Shown here: one piece after another, positions 42,831 through 50,910 of the stretch
Position numbering within the stretch: position 1 is the stretch's first letter
Layout: the number at the start of each line of letters is the position of its first letter
Assembly (NCBI RefSeq): GCF_000376265.1
Contig: NZ_AQWU01000063.1
Location: 1-64,000, forward strand
Reading direction: 5' to 3'
DNA from: Thermus igniterrae ATCC 700962
GTDB taxonomy: Bacteria; Deinococcota; Deinococci; Deinococcales; Thermaceae
DNA: 64,000 nt
The notes under the pieces: model-generated
The model's database searches: none
What the model was told of the DNA's origin: nothing
The model's input: only the letters and a program-made list of their open reading frames with translations
Position numbers and translations under genes: made by a program

Positions 42831-43410
42831 GGGATACCGGGGCTACCCCGGGGGGTTCAAGGCCTACCGAAAGGCCTTTCCCACGGTGGAGCTCTCCTGG
42901 TGGCACCGGGTGCCAGACACGAGGACCATCGCCCGCCTGAGGGCCCTGGCCCCCGAGGGCTTCCGCTTTAGCGTTTACGGGCACAAGCACCTCACCTTCC
43001 GCCCCTCCGGGGAGGAAAGGCGGACCCTAAGGAGGTTTCTCCGCCGCTTCCGCCTTTTTGGGAGCAAGCGGGGGGCGGTGCGCCTCCTAGTGCCCGAGGG
43101 AGTGGAACCCGAAGCCTTTAGGGCCTGGCTGGACCTCCTGGAGGGGGTGCTGGCCGAGGTGGGCCCGGTCCCCCTGGCCTTCCAGGCCCCCAAGCCCCTT
43201 CACCCCCTCCTCCGGGAGCGGGGCCACGTCCTGGTCAACGAGCCCGGGGGGCCTTTCCTCTACCTGGTGGACCCTGAGGCGCCCCCTGGGGAAGGGGTGG
43301 GCTTCCTCTACCGGAGGCCCCCGGAAGGCCTGGCCCCAAGCCCAGGCACAAGCTCTTCACAAGGCGCCCCTTCCGCCCTACACTCAAGGGCGGAGGTTGA
43401 CCCAGATTGA
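42811..43410 (+). CDS. DUF72 family protein
   Basis: A 199-residue protein of the DUF72 TIM-barrel family. The opening GYRGYPGGFKAYRKAFPTVELSWW is a version of the GTSGW...F...FxTVEINxTFY motif, and FRFSVYGHKHLTF follows. It is shorter than usual (about 240) and the C-terminal 30 residues are low-complexity. The start TTG 42811 is uncertain: the GGAGGGGG before it is very close. The gene ends over the start of speA, and the speA promoter lies in its 3' end. Confidence 0.7.
   Translation: MVLEGLRGYRGYPGGFKAYRKAFPTVELSWWHRVPDTRTIARLRALAPEGFRFSVYGHKHLTFRPSGEERRTLRRFLRRFRLFGSKRGAVRLLVPEGVEPEAFRAWLDLLEGVLAEVGPVPLAFQAPKPLHPLLRERGHVLVNEPGGPFLYLVDPEAPPGEGVGFLYRRPPEGLAPSPGTSSSQGAPSALHSRAEVDPD
43356..43384 (+). 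promoter_or_regulatory. speA promoter
   Basis: TTCACA (43356-43361), 17-bp spacer and TACACT (43379-43384) inside the DUF72 gene end. A start near 43391 would leave a short leader containing GGAGG. Confidence 0.5.
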
Positions 43411-45299
43411 AGACGGCCAGGCGCTTTTCCCCCAAGGAAGCCGAGGAAATCTACCTGGTGCCCCACTGGGGGGCAGGGTTCTTCCGGGTGGGGCGGGACG
43501 GGGAGCTGGAGGTCACCCCCTTAGGCCCCGAGGGCCCGGCGGCTTCCCTCCTGGAGATCGTGGAGGCCTTGCGGGACGAGGGGCGGCCTTTGCCCCTGGT
43601 GTTGCGCTTTCCCCAGATCCTCGAGGCCCGGGTGCGGGAGCTCAACGAGGCCTTCCTCCGGGCCATGGAGAAGTACGGGTACCAGGGGGGGTACCGGGGG
43701 GTCTACCCGGCAAAGGTGAACCAGCGCCGCCTGGTGCTGGAGACGGTGGCCCGGGCGGGCCGGCCCTACCACTATGGCCTCGAGGCCGGCAGCAAGGCGG
43801 AGCTGGCCCTCATCCTGGCGCAAAACCTCTCCCCGGAAGCCCTCATCACCACCAACGGCTTCAAGGATGACGACTTCATCCGCCTGGCCCTCACGGGGAG
43901 GAAGCTGGGGCGCAACGTGATCATCACCCTGGAAAAGTTCGCCGAGCTCTCCCGGGTGGTGCGCCTTTCCAAGGAGCTTGGGGTGCGGCCCCTGCTGGGC
44001 ATCCGCTACAAGCTGAAGGCCAAAGGAGCGGGGCAGTGGGAGGCCTCGGGGGGGGAGAACGCCAAGTTTGGCCTCACCACCCCGGAGATCGTGCGGGCGG
44101 TGGAGATCCTCAAGGAGGAGGGCCTCCTGGACACCCTGGTCATGGTGCACGCCCACATCGGCAGCCAGGTCACGGACATCCGCAAGATCAAGGCGGCGGT
44201 GCGGGAAGCGGCCCAGACCTACGTGCAGCTGAGGAAGCTGGGGGCGCCCCTCACCTACCTGAACCTGGGCGGGGGACTGGCGGTGGACTACGACGGCTCC
44301 AAGACCAACTTCTACGCCTCCGCCAACTACACCCTCTCCGAGTACGCCGAGGACCTGGTCTACGTGACCAAGGAGGTGGTGGAGGCCCAGAACGAGCCCC
44401 ACCCCATCCTGGTCACGGAGTCGGGCCGGGCGGTGACCGCCTACCACCAGGTGCTGGTCCTGGAGGTGATTGACGTCATCACCCCCCCCGGGGAGGCCCG
44501 GCCGGAACCCCCCCCTGAGGAGGCCCACCCCCTGGTGAAGGAACTTTGGGAGAGCTGGAAGAGCCTTTCCCCCAAGAACTTCCGCGAGGTCTACCACGAC
44601 GCCTTCGCCGACAAGGAGACCCTGCAGACCCTTTACGACCTGGGCCTGGTCTCCCTAAAGGACCGGGCCCTGGCGGAGGAGATCTTCTACCAGATCGCCC
44701 GGCGGGTCTACGCCATCGTCCGGGAGCTACCCTACGCCCCCGACGAGTTTGAGGACCTGGAGAAGCTCCTGGCCGACAAGCTGGTGTGCAACTTTTCCAT
44801 CTTCCAAAGCCTCCCCGACGCCTGGGCCATCCACCAGCTCTTCCCCATCGTCCCCCTAAGCCGCCTCCACGAGCCCCCCACCCGCCAGGCCACCCTAGTG
44901 GACATCTCCTGCGACTCCGACGGCAAGATAGACCGCTTCATTGACCTGCACGACGTGCGCCAGACCCTGCCCGTCCACCCCATCCGCCCGGGAGAGCCCT
45001 ACTACCTGGGGGTCTTCCTGGTGGGGGCCTACCAGGACGTGCTGGGGAGCAACCACAACCTCTTCGGCCAGGTGGGGGAGGCCCACGTGGTGGTGGACGA
45101 GGAGGGCTTCGCCATTGAGCGCTTCGTCCCCGGGGAGACCGCGGAAAAGGTCATTGAGAAGATGGGCTTCACCGCCCGGGAGCTTTTCCTGGGGGTGGAG
45201 CGCCTGGTGCGGCAAAGCCGCCTCTCTCCCGCGGAGAAGGGGGCCTTTTTGGAGCGGTACGCCCGGGAGCTCCAGGGGTACACCTACTTGGAGGACTGA
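43407..45299 (+). CDS. speA: Biosynthetic arginine decarboxylase
   Basis: A 630-residue PLP-dependent enzyme that makes agmatine from arginine, the first step of Thermus polyamine synthesis. The PLP Lys is in GVYPAKVNQ (about 104), HAHIGSQ binds cofactor (about 250), and LVDISCDSDGKIDRF with LPVHPI is the C-terminal active-site block. Size is the usual SpeA size. It starts at TTG 43407, overlapping the DUF72 stop (TTGA), with GGAGG ten bases upstream. In Thermus agmatine feeds aminopropylagmatine and long or branched polyamines; those later genes are not in this window. Confidence 0.93.
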   Translation: MKTARRFSPKEAEEIYLVPHWGAGFFRVGRDGELEVTPLGPEGPAASLLEIVEALRDEGRPLPLVLRFPQILEARVRELNEAFLRAMEKYGYQGGYRGVYPAKVNQRRLVLETVARAGRPYHYGLEAGSKAELALILAQNLSPEALITTNGFKDDDFIRLALTGRKLGRNVIITLEKFAELSRVVRLSKELGVRPLLGIRYKLKAKGAGQWEASGGENAKFGLTTPEIVRAVEILKEEGLLDTLVMVHAHIGSQVTDIRKIKAAVREAAQTYVQLRKLGAPLTYLNLGGGLAVDYDGSKTNFYASANYTLSEYAEDLVYVTKEVVEAQNEPHPILVTESGRAVTAYHQVLVLEVIDVITPPGEARPEPPPEEAHPLVKELWESWKSLSPKNFREVYHDAFADKETLQTLYDLGLVSLKDRALAEEIFYQIARRVYAIVRELPYAPDEFEDLEKLLADKLVCNFSIFQSLPDAWAIHQLFPIVPLSRLHEPPTRQATLVDISCDSDGKIDRFIDLHDVRQTLPVHPIRPGEPYYLGVFLVGAYQDVLGSNHNLFGQVGEAHVVVDEEGFAIERFVPGETAEKVIEKMGFTARELFLGVERLVRQSRLSPAEKGAFLERYARELQGYTYLED

Positions 45300-45319
45300 G
45301 GCGTTAAGCCGGCGTTAAG
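45300..45319 (+). repeat. Tandem 9-base repeat upstream of the diguanylate cyclase gene
   Basis: GGCGTTAAG at 45300-45308 and 45311-45319, an 11-bp period (one helical turn). It sits in the 43-base gap before the GGDEF gene and resembles sites bound by OmpR/PhoB-type regulators. Confidence 0.5.
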
Positions 45320-45342
45320 GGACCGGGGGACAAAATACCCCC

Positions 45343-46419
45343 ATGGCCTGGCCCAAGGTGGGGTACGCTGGGGGGGAGTTGCGCCCCACCCTGGAGCTCC
45401 TGGACCCCCTCCACCCCCTCAGGCGGCGGACCGCCCTTTGGCTCCTGCCCCTAGGGGGCCTCCTGGCCCTGGTGGCCTACGGGACCTCCCGCCAGGTGGG
45501 GCTGGACCCCGTGGACCGGGTCTTCCTGCCCCTCCTCATCCTGGGGTTCTTTGGGCTCGCCCTGGCCCTCTGGCGCCTTCCCCGATCCGCCCGCTGGGTC
45601 CTCCCCGCCGCCCACGGCCTGGTCGGCCTCTACCTCCTGGCCACCCTGGCCTACCAGCTCCTCCTCCGGCCCAACCCTCAGGGCCTCTCCCCCGCGGCCT
45701 TCTGGGTGCCCTTCGTCTACTTCAGCAGCTTCCTCTTCTTCCAGACCCGGCAGGCGGTGCGCCTGGCCCTCCTTTACCTCCTTGTCCTTTTCCTCCTCTC
45801 GGCCATGGGGGCCTTCCGCGGCCACTTCCAGGCCGCTCACCTGAACGCCCTCGCCCAGTTCTTCGGGGCCAACCTGGCCTACGTGGGCCTCCTCTACATG
45901 CTGGTCCGGATCAAGGAGGGGTACCTCGAGGCCCAGTTGGACGCCTACACCGACTTCCTCACCGGCCTAAGAAACCGGCGCTACCTGGAGCTGGTCCTGG
46001 AACGGGAGCTCTTCCGCGTGGGGCGCTACGGCCGCCCCCTCTGCCTCATGGTGCTGGACCTGGACGGGTTCAAGCACGTCAACGACACCCACGGGCACGA
46101 GGCGGGGGACCGGGTGCTGAAGGCCCTGGCCGCCTGCCTAGAGGGGCACATCCGGCAAAGCGACCGGGCGGTGCGCCTCGGGGGAGAGGAGTTCGCCATC
46201 CTGCTTCCGGAAACCGAGTTGGGCCAGGCCCTGGCCTTGGCGGAAAGGCTCCGCCAAGCAGTGGCCGCCCTGAAGGTCCCTCCCGTGGAAGCCCTTTCCG
46301 CCAGCTTCGGCCTGGTCCAGGCCACCCCCACCGACTCCCCCCTTTCCCTCCTCAAACGGGCGGACGAGGCCATGTACCGGGCCAAGCGGCGGGGGAAAAA
46401 CCGGGTGGAGGTGGGCTAA
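45343..46419 (+). CDS. Membrane diguanylate cyclase (GGDEF)
   Basis: A 358-residue protein. Residues 30-190 contain six hydrophobic helices, then the GGDEF domain (about 195-355) with DFLTGLRNRRYLE, the active site LGGEEFAILLPE (about 283) and an inhibitory I-site RQSD five residues before it. It should make c-di-GMP with product inhibition. The membrane part is a 5-6TM sensor of unknown ligand. It is monocistronic, between a tandem-repeat operator candidate and a bidirectional terminator. It would oppose the HD-GYP regulator at 914. Confidence 0.9.
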   Translation: MAWPKVGYAGGELRPTLELLDPLHPLRRRTALWLLPLGGLLALVAYGTSRQVGLDPVDRVFLPLLILGFFGLALALWRLPRSARWVLPAAHGLVGLYLLATLAYQLLLRPNPQGLSPAAFWVPFVYFSSFLFFQTRQAVRLALLYLLVLFLLSAMGAFRGHFQAAHLNALAQFFGANLAYVGLLYMLVRIKEGYLEAQLDAYTDFLTGLRNRRYLELVLERELFRVGRYGRPLCLMVLDLDGFKHVNDTHGHEAGDRVLKALAACLEGHIRQSDRAVRLGGEEFAILLPETELGQALALAERLRQAVAALKVPPVEALSASFGLVQATPTDSPLSLLKRADEAMYRAKRRGKNRVEVG

Positions 46420-46423
46420 AAGG

Positions 46424-46451
46424 CCCTGCCCGGGCCAAGGCCCGGGCAGGG
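46424..46451. terminator. Bidirectional terminator between the GGDEF gene and metK
   Basis: CCCTGCCCGGGCC / GGCCCGGGCAGGG is a perfect 13-bp stem around AA, between two convergent genes. Confidence 0.75.
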
Positions 46452-46458
46452 GGTGGGG

Positions 46459-47646
46459 TCAGAGGCCTGCTTCCCGCCGCAGGGCCTCCACCCGGTCGGT
46501 CTCCTCCCAGGGGAAGCCGTGGCGGCCGAAGTGGCCGTAGGCGCTGGTGGGGGTGTAGATGGGCCTCAGGAGGTCCAGCTCCTCAATGATGGCCAGGGGC
46601 CTGGGGTCAAAGACCCGCTTGGCGATCTCGGTGAGCTTCTCGTCGGGCAGAATCCCGGTGCCGAAGGTCTCCACCCGCAGGGAGACCGGCCGGGCCTTGC
46701 CGATGGCGTAGGCCAGTTCCACCATAGCCCGCCGGGCCAGGCCCGCCGCCACCAGGTTCTTGGCCATGTAGCGGGCGTAGTAGCTGGCGGAGCGGTCCAC
46801 CTTGGTGGGGTCCTTGCCGCTGAAGGCCCCACCCCCGTGGGGCACCGCCCCCCCGTAGGTGTCCACGATGATCTTCCGGCCGGTGAGCCCGGTGTCCGCA
46901 TGGGGCCCGCCCAGGATGAAGCGGCCCGAGGGGTTGATGAGGTACTCCGTCTCCCCCTCCTTGAGGTACTCCGGGGGAATGGCCTGGCGCACCACCTCGC
47001 GGATCAGGTCCTCCCGGAGCTGCTCCTGCTCCACCTCGGGGGAGTGCTGGGCGGAGACCACCACGGTCTTCACGTATAGGGGCTTATCCCCCTCGTAGAC
47101 CACGGTGACCTGGGCCTTGCCGTCGGGGCGCAGGTAGGGCAGGAGCCCGGTCTTGCGCACCTCCGCCAGGCGCATGGTGAGGCGGTGGGCCAGGGTGATG
47201 GGGAGGGGCATGAGCTCGGGGGTCTCGTCGGTGGCGTAGCCGAACATGAGGCCCTGGTCCCCGGCGCCCGTGCGGTCCAGGGGGTCGGTGGACTTCAGCA
47301 CCCGCCACTCGTAGGCCAGGTTCACCCCGCCGGCGATGTCTGGGGACTGCTCGTCAATGGCGGTGAGGACGGCGCAGGTGTCGGCGTCAAAGCCGTACTT
47401 GGCCCGGGTGTAGCCCACCTCCCGCACCGTCTTGCGCACCAGGCCCGGGATGTCCACATACCCCTCGGTGGTGATCTCACCCGCCACAAACACCAGACCG
47501 GTGGTGACCAGGGTCTCCGCCGCCACCCGGGCCTTCTTGTCCTGGGCGATGAGGGCGTCCAGGATGGCGTCGGAGATCCGGTCCGCCAGCTTGTCGGGGT
47601 GTCCTTCCGTGACCGATTCGGACGTGACCAGCCGCAACTTGCGCAC
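46459..47646 (-). CDS. metK: S-adenosylmethionine synthetase
   Basis: A 395-residue enzyme that forms SAM from ATP and methionine. It shows [32 protein letters not shown], the P-loop-like [23 protein letters not shown] and [11 protein letters not shown]-type C-terminus ([15 protein letters not shown]). GTG 47646 matches the family start length; TTG 47637 has better ribosome-binding-site spacing (AAGGAGGTG then six bases) and is a real alternative. The -10 at 47684-47689 gives a leader of about 30-40 nt, too short for a SAM riboswitch. Confidence 0.95.
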   Translation of the reverse strand: MRKLRLVTSESVTEGHPDKLADRISDAILDALIAQDKKARVAAETLVTTGLVFVAGEITTEGYVDIPGLVRKTVREVGYTRAKYGFDADTCAVLTAIDEQSPDIAGGVNLAYEWRVLKSTDPLDRTGAGDQGLMFGYATDETPELMPLPITLAHRLTMRLAEVRKTGLLPYLRPDGKAQVTVVYEGDKPLYVKTVVVSAQHSPEVEQEQLREDLIREVVRQAIPPEYLKEGETEYLINPSGRFILGGPHADTGLTGRKIIVDTYGGAVPHGGGAFSGKDPTKVDRSASYYARYMAKNLVAAGLARRAMVELAYAIGKARPVSLRVETFGTGILPDEKLTEIAKRVFDPRPLAIIEELDLLRPIYTPTSAYGHFGRHGFPWEETDRVEALRREAGL

Positions 47647-47683
47647 CTCCTTCAGGACCCGCCCCCTCCGGGGCAACCCTGAT

Positions 47684-47689
47684 AGTATA
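47684..47689 (-). promoter_or_regulatory. -10 box of metK
   Basis: TATACT on the minus strand, about 38 bases before GTG 47646, facing away from the murI promoter. Confidence 0.5.
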
Positions 47690-47712
47690 GCACCCCCCCT
47701 CCGCCGTCCAGG

Positions 47713-47718
47713 TATGAT
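47713..47718 (+). promoter_or_regulatory. -10 box of murI
   Basis: TATGAT, 8 bases before GTG 47727, fits a leaderless start. Confidence 0.5.
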
Positions 47719-47726
47719 GGCCGGCC

Positions 47727-48500
47727 GTGAAGGAGCCTGGAAGGCCCATCGGCGTCTTTGACTCGGGGGTGGGAGGGCTCACCGTGCTCCAAGCCCTCAA
47801 GGAGGCCCTGCCCCGGGAGGACTTCCTCTACTTCGGGGACACCGCCCGGGTACCCTACGGGGGCAAGCCCCTGGCCATGGTGCGGCGCTTCGCCTGGGAA
47901 ATCTCGGGCTTTCTCCTGCGGCAGGGGGTGAAGGCCATCGTGGTGGCCTGCAACACCGCCAGCTCCGCCGCCCTGCCCGACCTGGCCGAGGACCTCTCGG
48001 TGCCCGTGTTTGGCGTGCTGGAGCCCGCGGCCCGGGTGGCCCGCGCCCACGGCAAGGTGGGGCTCATCGGCACCCAGGCCACGGTGGAAAGCCGGGCCTA
48101 CGAGCGCTACGTGCCCCTGGCCTGGGCCAAGGCCTGTCCCCTCTTCGTCCCCCTGGTGGAGGAGGGGCTTTGGGACGACCCCGTGGCCCTCCTGGTGGCC
48201 CGCCACTACCTGGAGGAAGCCCCCAAGGACCTCGAGGCCCTCATCCTGGGATGCACCCACTACCCCTTCCTGAAGGGCACCCTGCGGAAGGTGCTCCCCG
48301 GGGTGCGGCTCATCGACTCCGCCGAGGCCACGGCCAAGGAGGTGGCCGAGGCCCTGGCCCGGGAGGGGCTTCTGAACCCCCACGGCAGGGGGGAGGTGGT
48401 GCACTACGTCACCGGCGACCCGGAAAGCTACAAGAACCTGGCCGAGCGCCTGGGGGTGCGGGTGGAGGTCCTCAAGCGGGTGAGCCTGGAAGAGCTCTAG
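47727..48500 (+). CDS. murI: Glutamate racemase
   Basis: A 257-residue racemase providing D-glutamate for peptidoglycan. The two catalytic cysteines are in VACNTASS (about 74) and LGCTHYPFL (about 183), and the opening [13 protein letters not shown] and the [11 protein letters not shown] segment are typical. Start GTG 47727, 8 bases after TATGAT. The run continues into the LOG protein, rdgB and the DUF155 gene on the same strand. Confidence 0.95.
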   Translation: MKEPGRPIGVFDSGVGGLTVLQALKEALPREDFLYFGDTARVPYGGKPLAMVRRFAWEISGFLLRQGVKAIVVACNTASSAALPDLAEDLSVPVFGVLEPAARVARAHGKVGLIGTQATVESRAYERYVPLAWAKACPLFVPLVEEGLWDDPVALLVARHYLEEAPKDLEALILGCTHYPFLKGTLRKVLPGVRLIDSAEATAKEVAEALAREGLLNPHGRGEVVHYVTGDPESYKNLAERLGVRVEVLKRVSLEEL

Positions 48501-48520
48501 CGGGCGTGGTAGAACGGGGC

Positions 48521-49165
48521 ATGGTCAAAAAGCCCCTCATAGACCAGCTCCACCACGAGGACGCCTGGCGGCTTTTCCGCATCCTGGCGGAGTTCGTGGA
48601 GGGGTTTGAGGCCTTAGGGGAAATAGGGGTGCCCTTGGTCTCCGTCTTCGGCTCCGCCCGCTTTGGGGAGGAGCATCCGGCCTACGCCCTGGGCTACCGC
48701 CTAGGCAAGGCCCTGGCGGAAGCGGGCTTCGGGGTGGTAACGGGGGGCGGGGGCGGGGTGATGGAGGCGGTGAACCGCGGGGCCTACGAGGCGGGAGGGG
48801 TAAGCGTGGGCCTCAACATAGAGCTCCCCCACGAGCAAAAGCCCAACCCCTACCAGACCCACGCCCTTTCCCTGCGCTACTTCTTCGTGCGCAAGGTGCT
48901 CTTCGTGCGCTACGCCGTGGGCTTCGTCTTCCTCCCCGGGGGTCTGGGCACCCTGGACGAGCTTTCGGAGGTGCTGGTCCTCATCCAGACGGCCAAGGTC
49001 CATCCCTTCCCCGTCTTCGCCCTGGACCGGGCCTACTGGCGGGGGCTCCTCTCCTGGCTGGAGTTCCTGGTGGAGAGGGGGGCCATAGACCCCGAGGACC
49101 TTAAGCTCCTCACCCCCCTGGACGCGCCAGAGGAAGTGGTGGAAAGGCTAAAAAGGGTATCATGA
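48521..49165 (+). CDS. LOG family (TIGR00730-type) protein
   Basis: A 214-residue Rossmann-fold protein with GGGGGVMEAVNRGAY and PGGLGTLDELSE, the PGGxGTxxE motif of LOG / lysine-decarboxylase-like proteins. Members are cytokinin-riboside 5'-monophosphate phosphoribohydrolases or related nucleotide hydrolases; a decarboxylase role is an old mis-annotation. ATG 48521 is 5 bases after TAGAAC. The stop overlaps the rdgB start (ATGA), so a nucleotide-clean-up role shared with RdgB is plausible. Confidence 0.88.
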   Translation: MVKKPLIDQLHHEDAWRLFRILAEFVEGFEALGEIGVPLVSVFGSARFGEEHPAYALGYRLGKALAEAGFGVVTGGGGGVMEAVNRGAYEAGGVSVGLNIELPHEQKPNPYQTHALSLRYFFVRKVLFVRYAVGFVFLPGGLGTLDELSEVLVLIQTAKVHPFPVFALDRAYWRGLLSWLEFLVERGAIDPEDLKLLTPLDAPEEVVERLKRVS

Positions 49166-49782
49166 GGGAGATGCGCGTGGTCTTGGCCACCTCTAACCCC
49201 GGCAAGGTGCGGGAGCTCCAAGCCGGCCTCGCCCCCTTGGGCTGGACCCTCCTTTCCCTGGCGGACTTCCCCTTGCGCATGCCCAAGGAGGAGGGGGCCA
49301 CCTTCCTGGACAACGCCCTCTTAAAGGCCGCCCACGTGGCCAGGGCCACCGGGCTTCCCGCCCTGGCGGACGACTCGGGCCTGGTGGTGCCCGCCCTCGG
49401 GGGGGAGCCCGGGGTCTACTCCGCCCGCTACGGGGGCCGGGAGACCGACCGGGAGCGGAACGTCTACCTGCTGGAAAGGATGCGCCACCTCAAAGGGGAG
49501 GAGCGGAAGGCGCGCTTCGTGGCCGTGCTGGTCCTGGCCTATCCCGATGGGCACGCCGAGGCCTACGAGGGAAGCGTGGAGGGGGTCATCCTCGAGGCCC
49601 CCCGGGGGGAAGGGGGGTTTGGCTACGACCCCCTCTTCTTCGTCCCCGAGGCGGGCAAGACCTTCGCCGAGATGAGCCTGGAGGAGAAGGCCCAGTACTC
49701 CCACCGGGGCAGGGCCCTGAAGGCCCTCCTGGAGGCCTACCGGGAAGGCCCCCCGCCCCGGGAGGTCTCCAAGCTGGAATGA
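49162..49782 (+). CDS. Non-canonical purine NTP pyrophosphatase (RdgB/HAM1)
   Basis: A 206-residue Ham1-fold enzyme that removes (d)ITP and XTP. Motifs: LATSNPGKVREL at the start, LADDSGLVVPALGGEPGVYSARYGG (about 75) and GFGYDPLFFVPE (about 160). Both overlaps, with the LOG gene before and the DUF155 gene after, are four bases (ATGA), so the three are one operon. Full length. Confidence 0.94.
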   Translation: MREMRVVLATSNPGKVRELQAGLAPLGWTLLSLADFPLRMPKEEGATFLDNALLKAAHVARATGLPALADDSGLVVPALGGEPGVYSARYGGRETDRERNVYLLERMRHLKGEERKARFVAVLVLAYPDGHAEAYEGSVEGVILEAPRGEGGFGYDPLFFVPEAGKTFAEMSLEEKAQYSHRGRALKALLEAYREGPPPREVSKLE

Positions 49783-50810
49783 ACCTCCTCTCCCCCCACA
49801 TCGCCCTCTACCGCCTCTACGACCTGGCGGACGAGATTGACCTCTCTCGCCTGGCCACCCCCCGCCTGCGCCTCTCCCGCCCCCGGCTGGGGGCGGTGCG
49901 CTTCCAAAACCCCCCGGCGGAGATTGAGCTTGGGGTGCGGAGCGTGGAGGGGATATCCGGCCTCCTCACCGCCCGCCTTTACGAGTTCGGCGTGGTCTCC
50001 CTCTCCTTGCGCATCCACCTGGGGGAGCGGGTCCCCTGGGAAGCCTTCCTGGAAAAGGCCCTCCGCCTTCCCGAGCTCCCCTTCTGGGAGGGCTTTTTCC
50101 TGGCGGAACTGGCTGCCTTGGAACCCTATTTGCAAGGCGCCCTCCTGCGCCCGGAGGAGAAGCGCCTCTCCGAGGAGTTCACCGTCTACCACGCCCTGGG
50201 CCTGGAGGGGGAGAAGGCCCACGCCCCCTCGGTGGACCTCACCCCCCTCTGGATGGGGGCCAAGGAGGATTTCGCCCCCGAGGTGCGGCGGGAGATGGAG
50301 CGCTACCGCTACAGCTATTCCACCGAGGACCTGGCCCTTCTGGGCTTTGACCGGGTGCTCATCCTGGACTCCGAGGGCATCTGGGACGTGGCCGACCTGG
50401 TGGAGTTCGTCCACGCCCAGCTCCTGGAGCTTTCCTACTACGACCGGGTCCTCACGGAGGAACTGGAGGCGGTGCCCGAGGTGCTGAAGCCCCGGGGGCT
50501 TTGGGGGTATGGGCGGCTCCAGCGCTTAAGGCGCCGCCTCATGGCCCGCCACGCGGAGATCGCCGACGTGCGGGCCCGCATGGAAGGGGCCTTGCGCATC
50601 ACCGAGGACCTCTTCTACGCCAAGATCTACCGGGCGGCCCTGGAGCTTTACGGGGCCCACGAGCTGGAGCGGGGAGTGGAGGAAAAGCTTAGGGTCCTCG
50701 AGGCCACCTACGAGATGGTCACGGAGGAGGTGGCCCACCTGCGCACCCAGGCGGTGGAGGTGGCCATCCTGGCCCTCATCGCCTTTGAGGTGGTGCGGGC
50801 CCTCCACTGA
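49779..50810 (+). CDS. DUF155/RMD1-like protein with C-terminal membrane helix
   Basis: A 343-residue protein with a mixed alpha/beta N-terminal part (1-190), a helical part with a coiled-coil-like stretch (about 230-300) and a single C-terminal hydrophobic helix (VEVAILALIAFEVVRAL). The end LRVLEATYEMVTEEVAHLRTQAVEVAILALI resembles the C-terminal block of the DUF155/RMD1-YagE family, known mostly from mitochondria. Function in bacteria is unknown. It is coupled to rdgB by ATGA. I am fairly sure it is a real gene and less sure of the family. Confidence 0.65.
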   Translation: MNLLSPHIALYRLYDLADEIDLSRLATPRLRLSRPRLGAVRFQNPPAEIELGVRSVEGISGLLTARLYEFGVVSLSLRIHLGERVPWEAFLEKALRLPELPFWEGFFLAELAALEPYLQGALLRPEEKRLSEEFTVYHALGLEGEKAHAPSVDLTPLWMGAKEDFAPEVRREMERYRYSYSTEDLALLGFDRVLILDSEGIWDVADLVEFVHAQLLELSYYDRVLTEELEAVPEVLKPRGLWGYGRLQRLRRRLMARHAEIADVRARMEGALRITEDLFYAKIYRAALELYGAHELERGVEEKLRVLEATYEMVTEEVAHLRTQAVEVAILALIAFEVVRALH

Positions 50811-50819
50811 CCCAGGGAC

Positions 50820-50846
50820 TTGTGCCCCGGCCCAACGTGGTATGCT
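50820..50846 (+). promoter_or_regulatory. Promoter of the maltose operon
   Basis: TATGCT at 50841-50846 with TTGTGC 15 bases upstream. The start would be near 50853, giving a leader of about 58 nt with GGAGGTGG before ATG 50911. Confidence 0.5.
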
Positions 50847-50875
50847 CAAGGGGCAGGGCGCAGGGTTAAAATCCA

Positions 50876-50889
50876 TAGCGGAAACGCTA
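50876..50889 (+). promoter_or_regulatory. Inverted repeat in the maltose-operon leader
   Basis: TAGCG-GAAA-CGCTA lies 22 bases before malE. It could be a LacI-family-type operator or, in RNA, a stable GNRA-tetraloop hairpin. Confidence 0.45.
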
Positions 50890-50910
50890 CCATGCGCCCG
50901 GAGGTGGGAT

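Noticed and set aside
47647-47726. SAM riboswitch before metK
   Set aside because: The leader from the -10 at 47684 is only 30-40 nt, too short for known SAM riboswitches, and no conserved core was seen.
48521-49165. Lysine decarboxylase
   Set aside because: The PGGxGTxxE motif marks the LOG family; there is no PLP site, so the old name is wrong.
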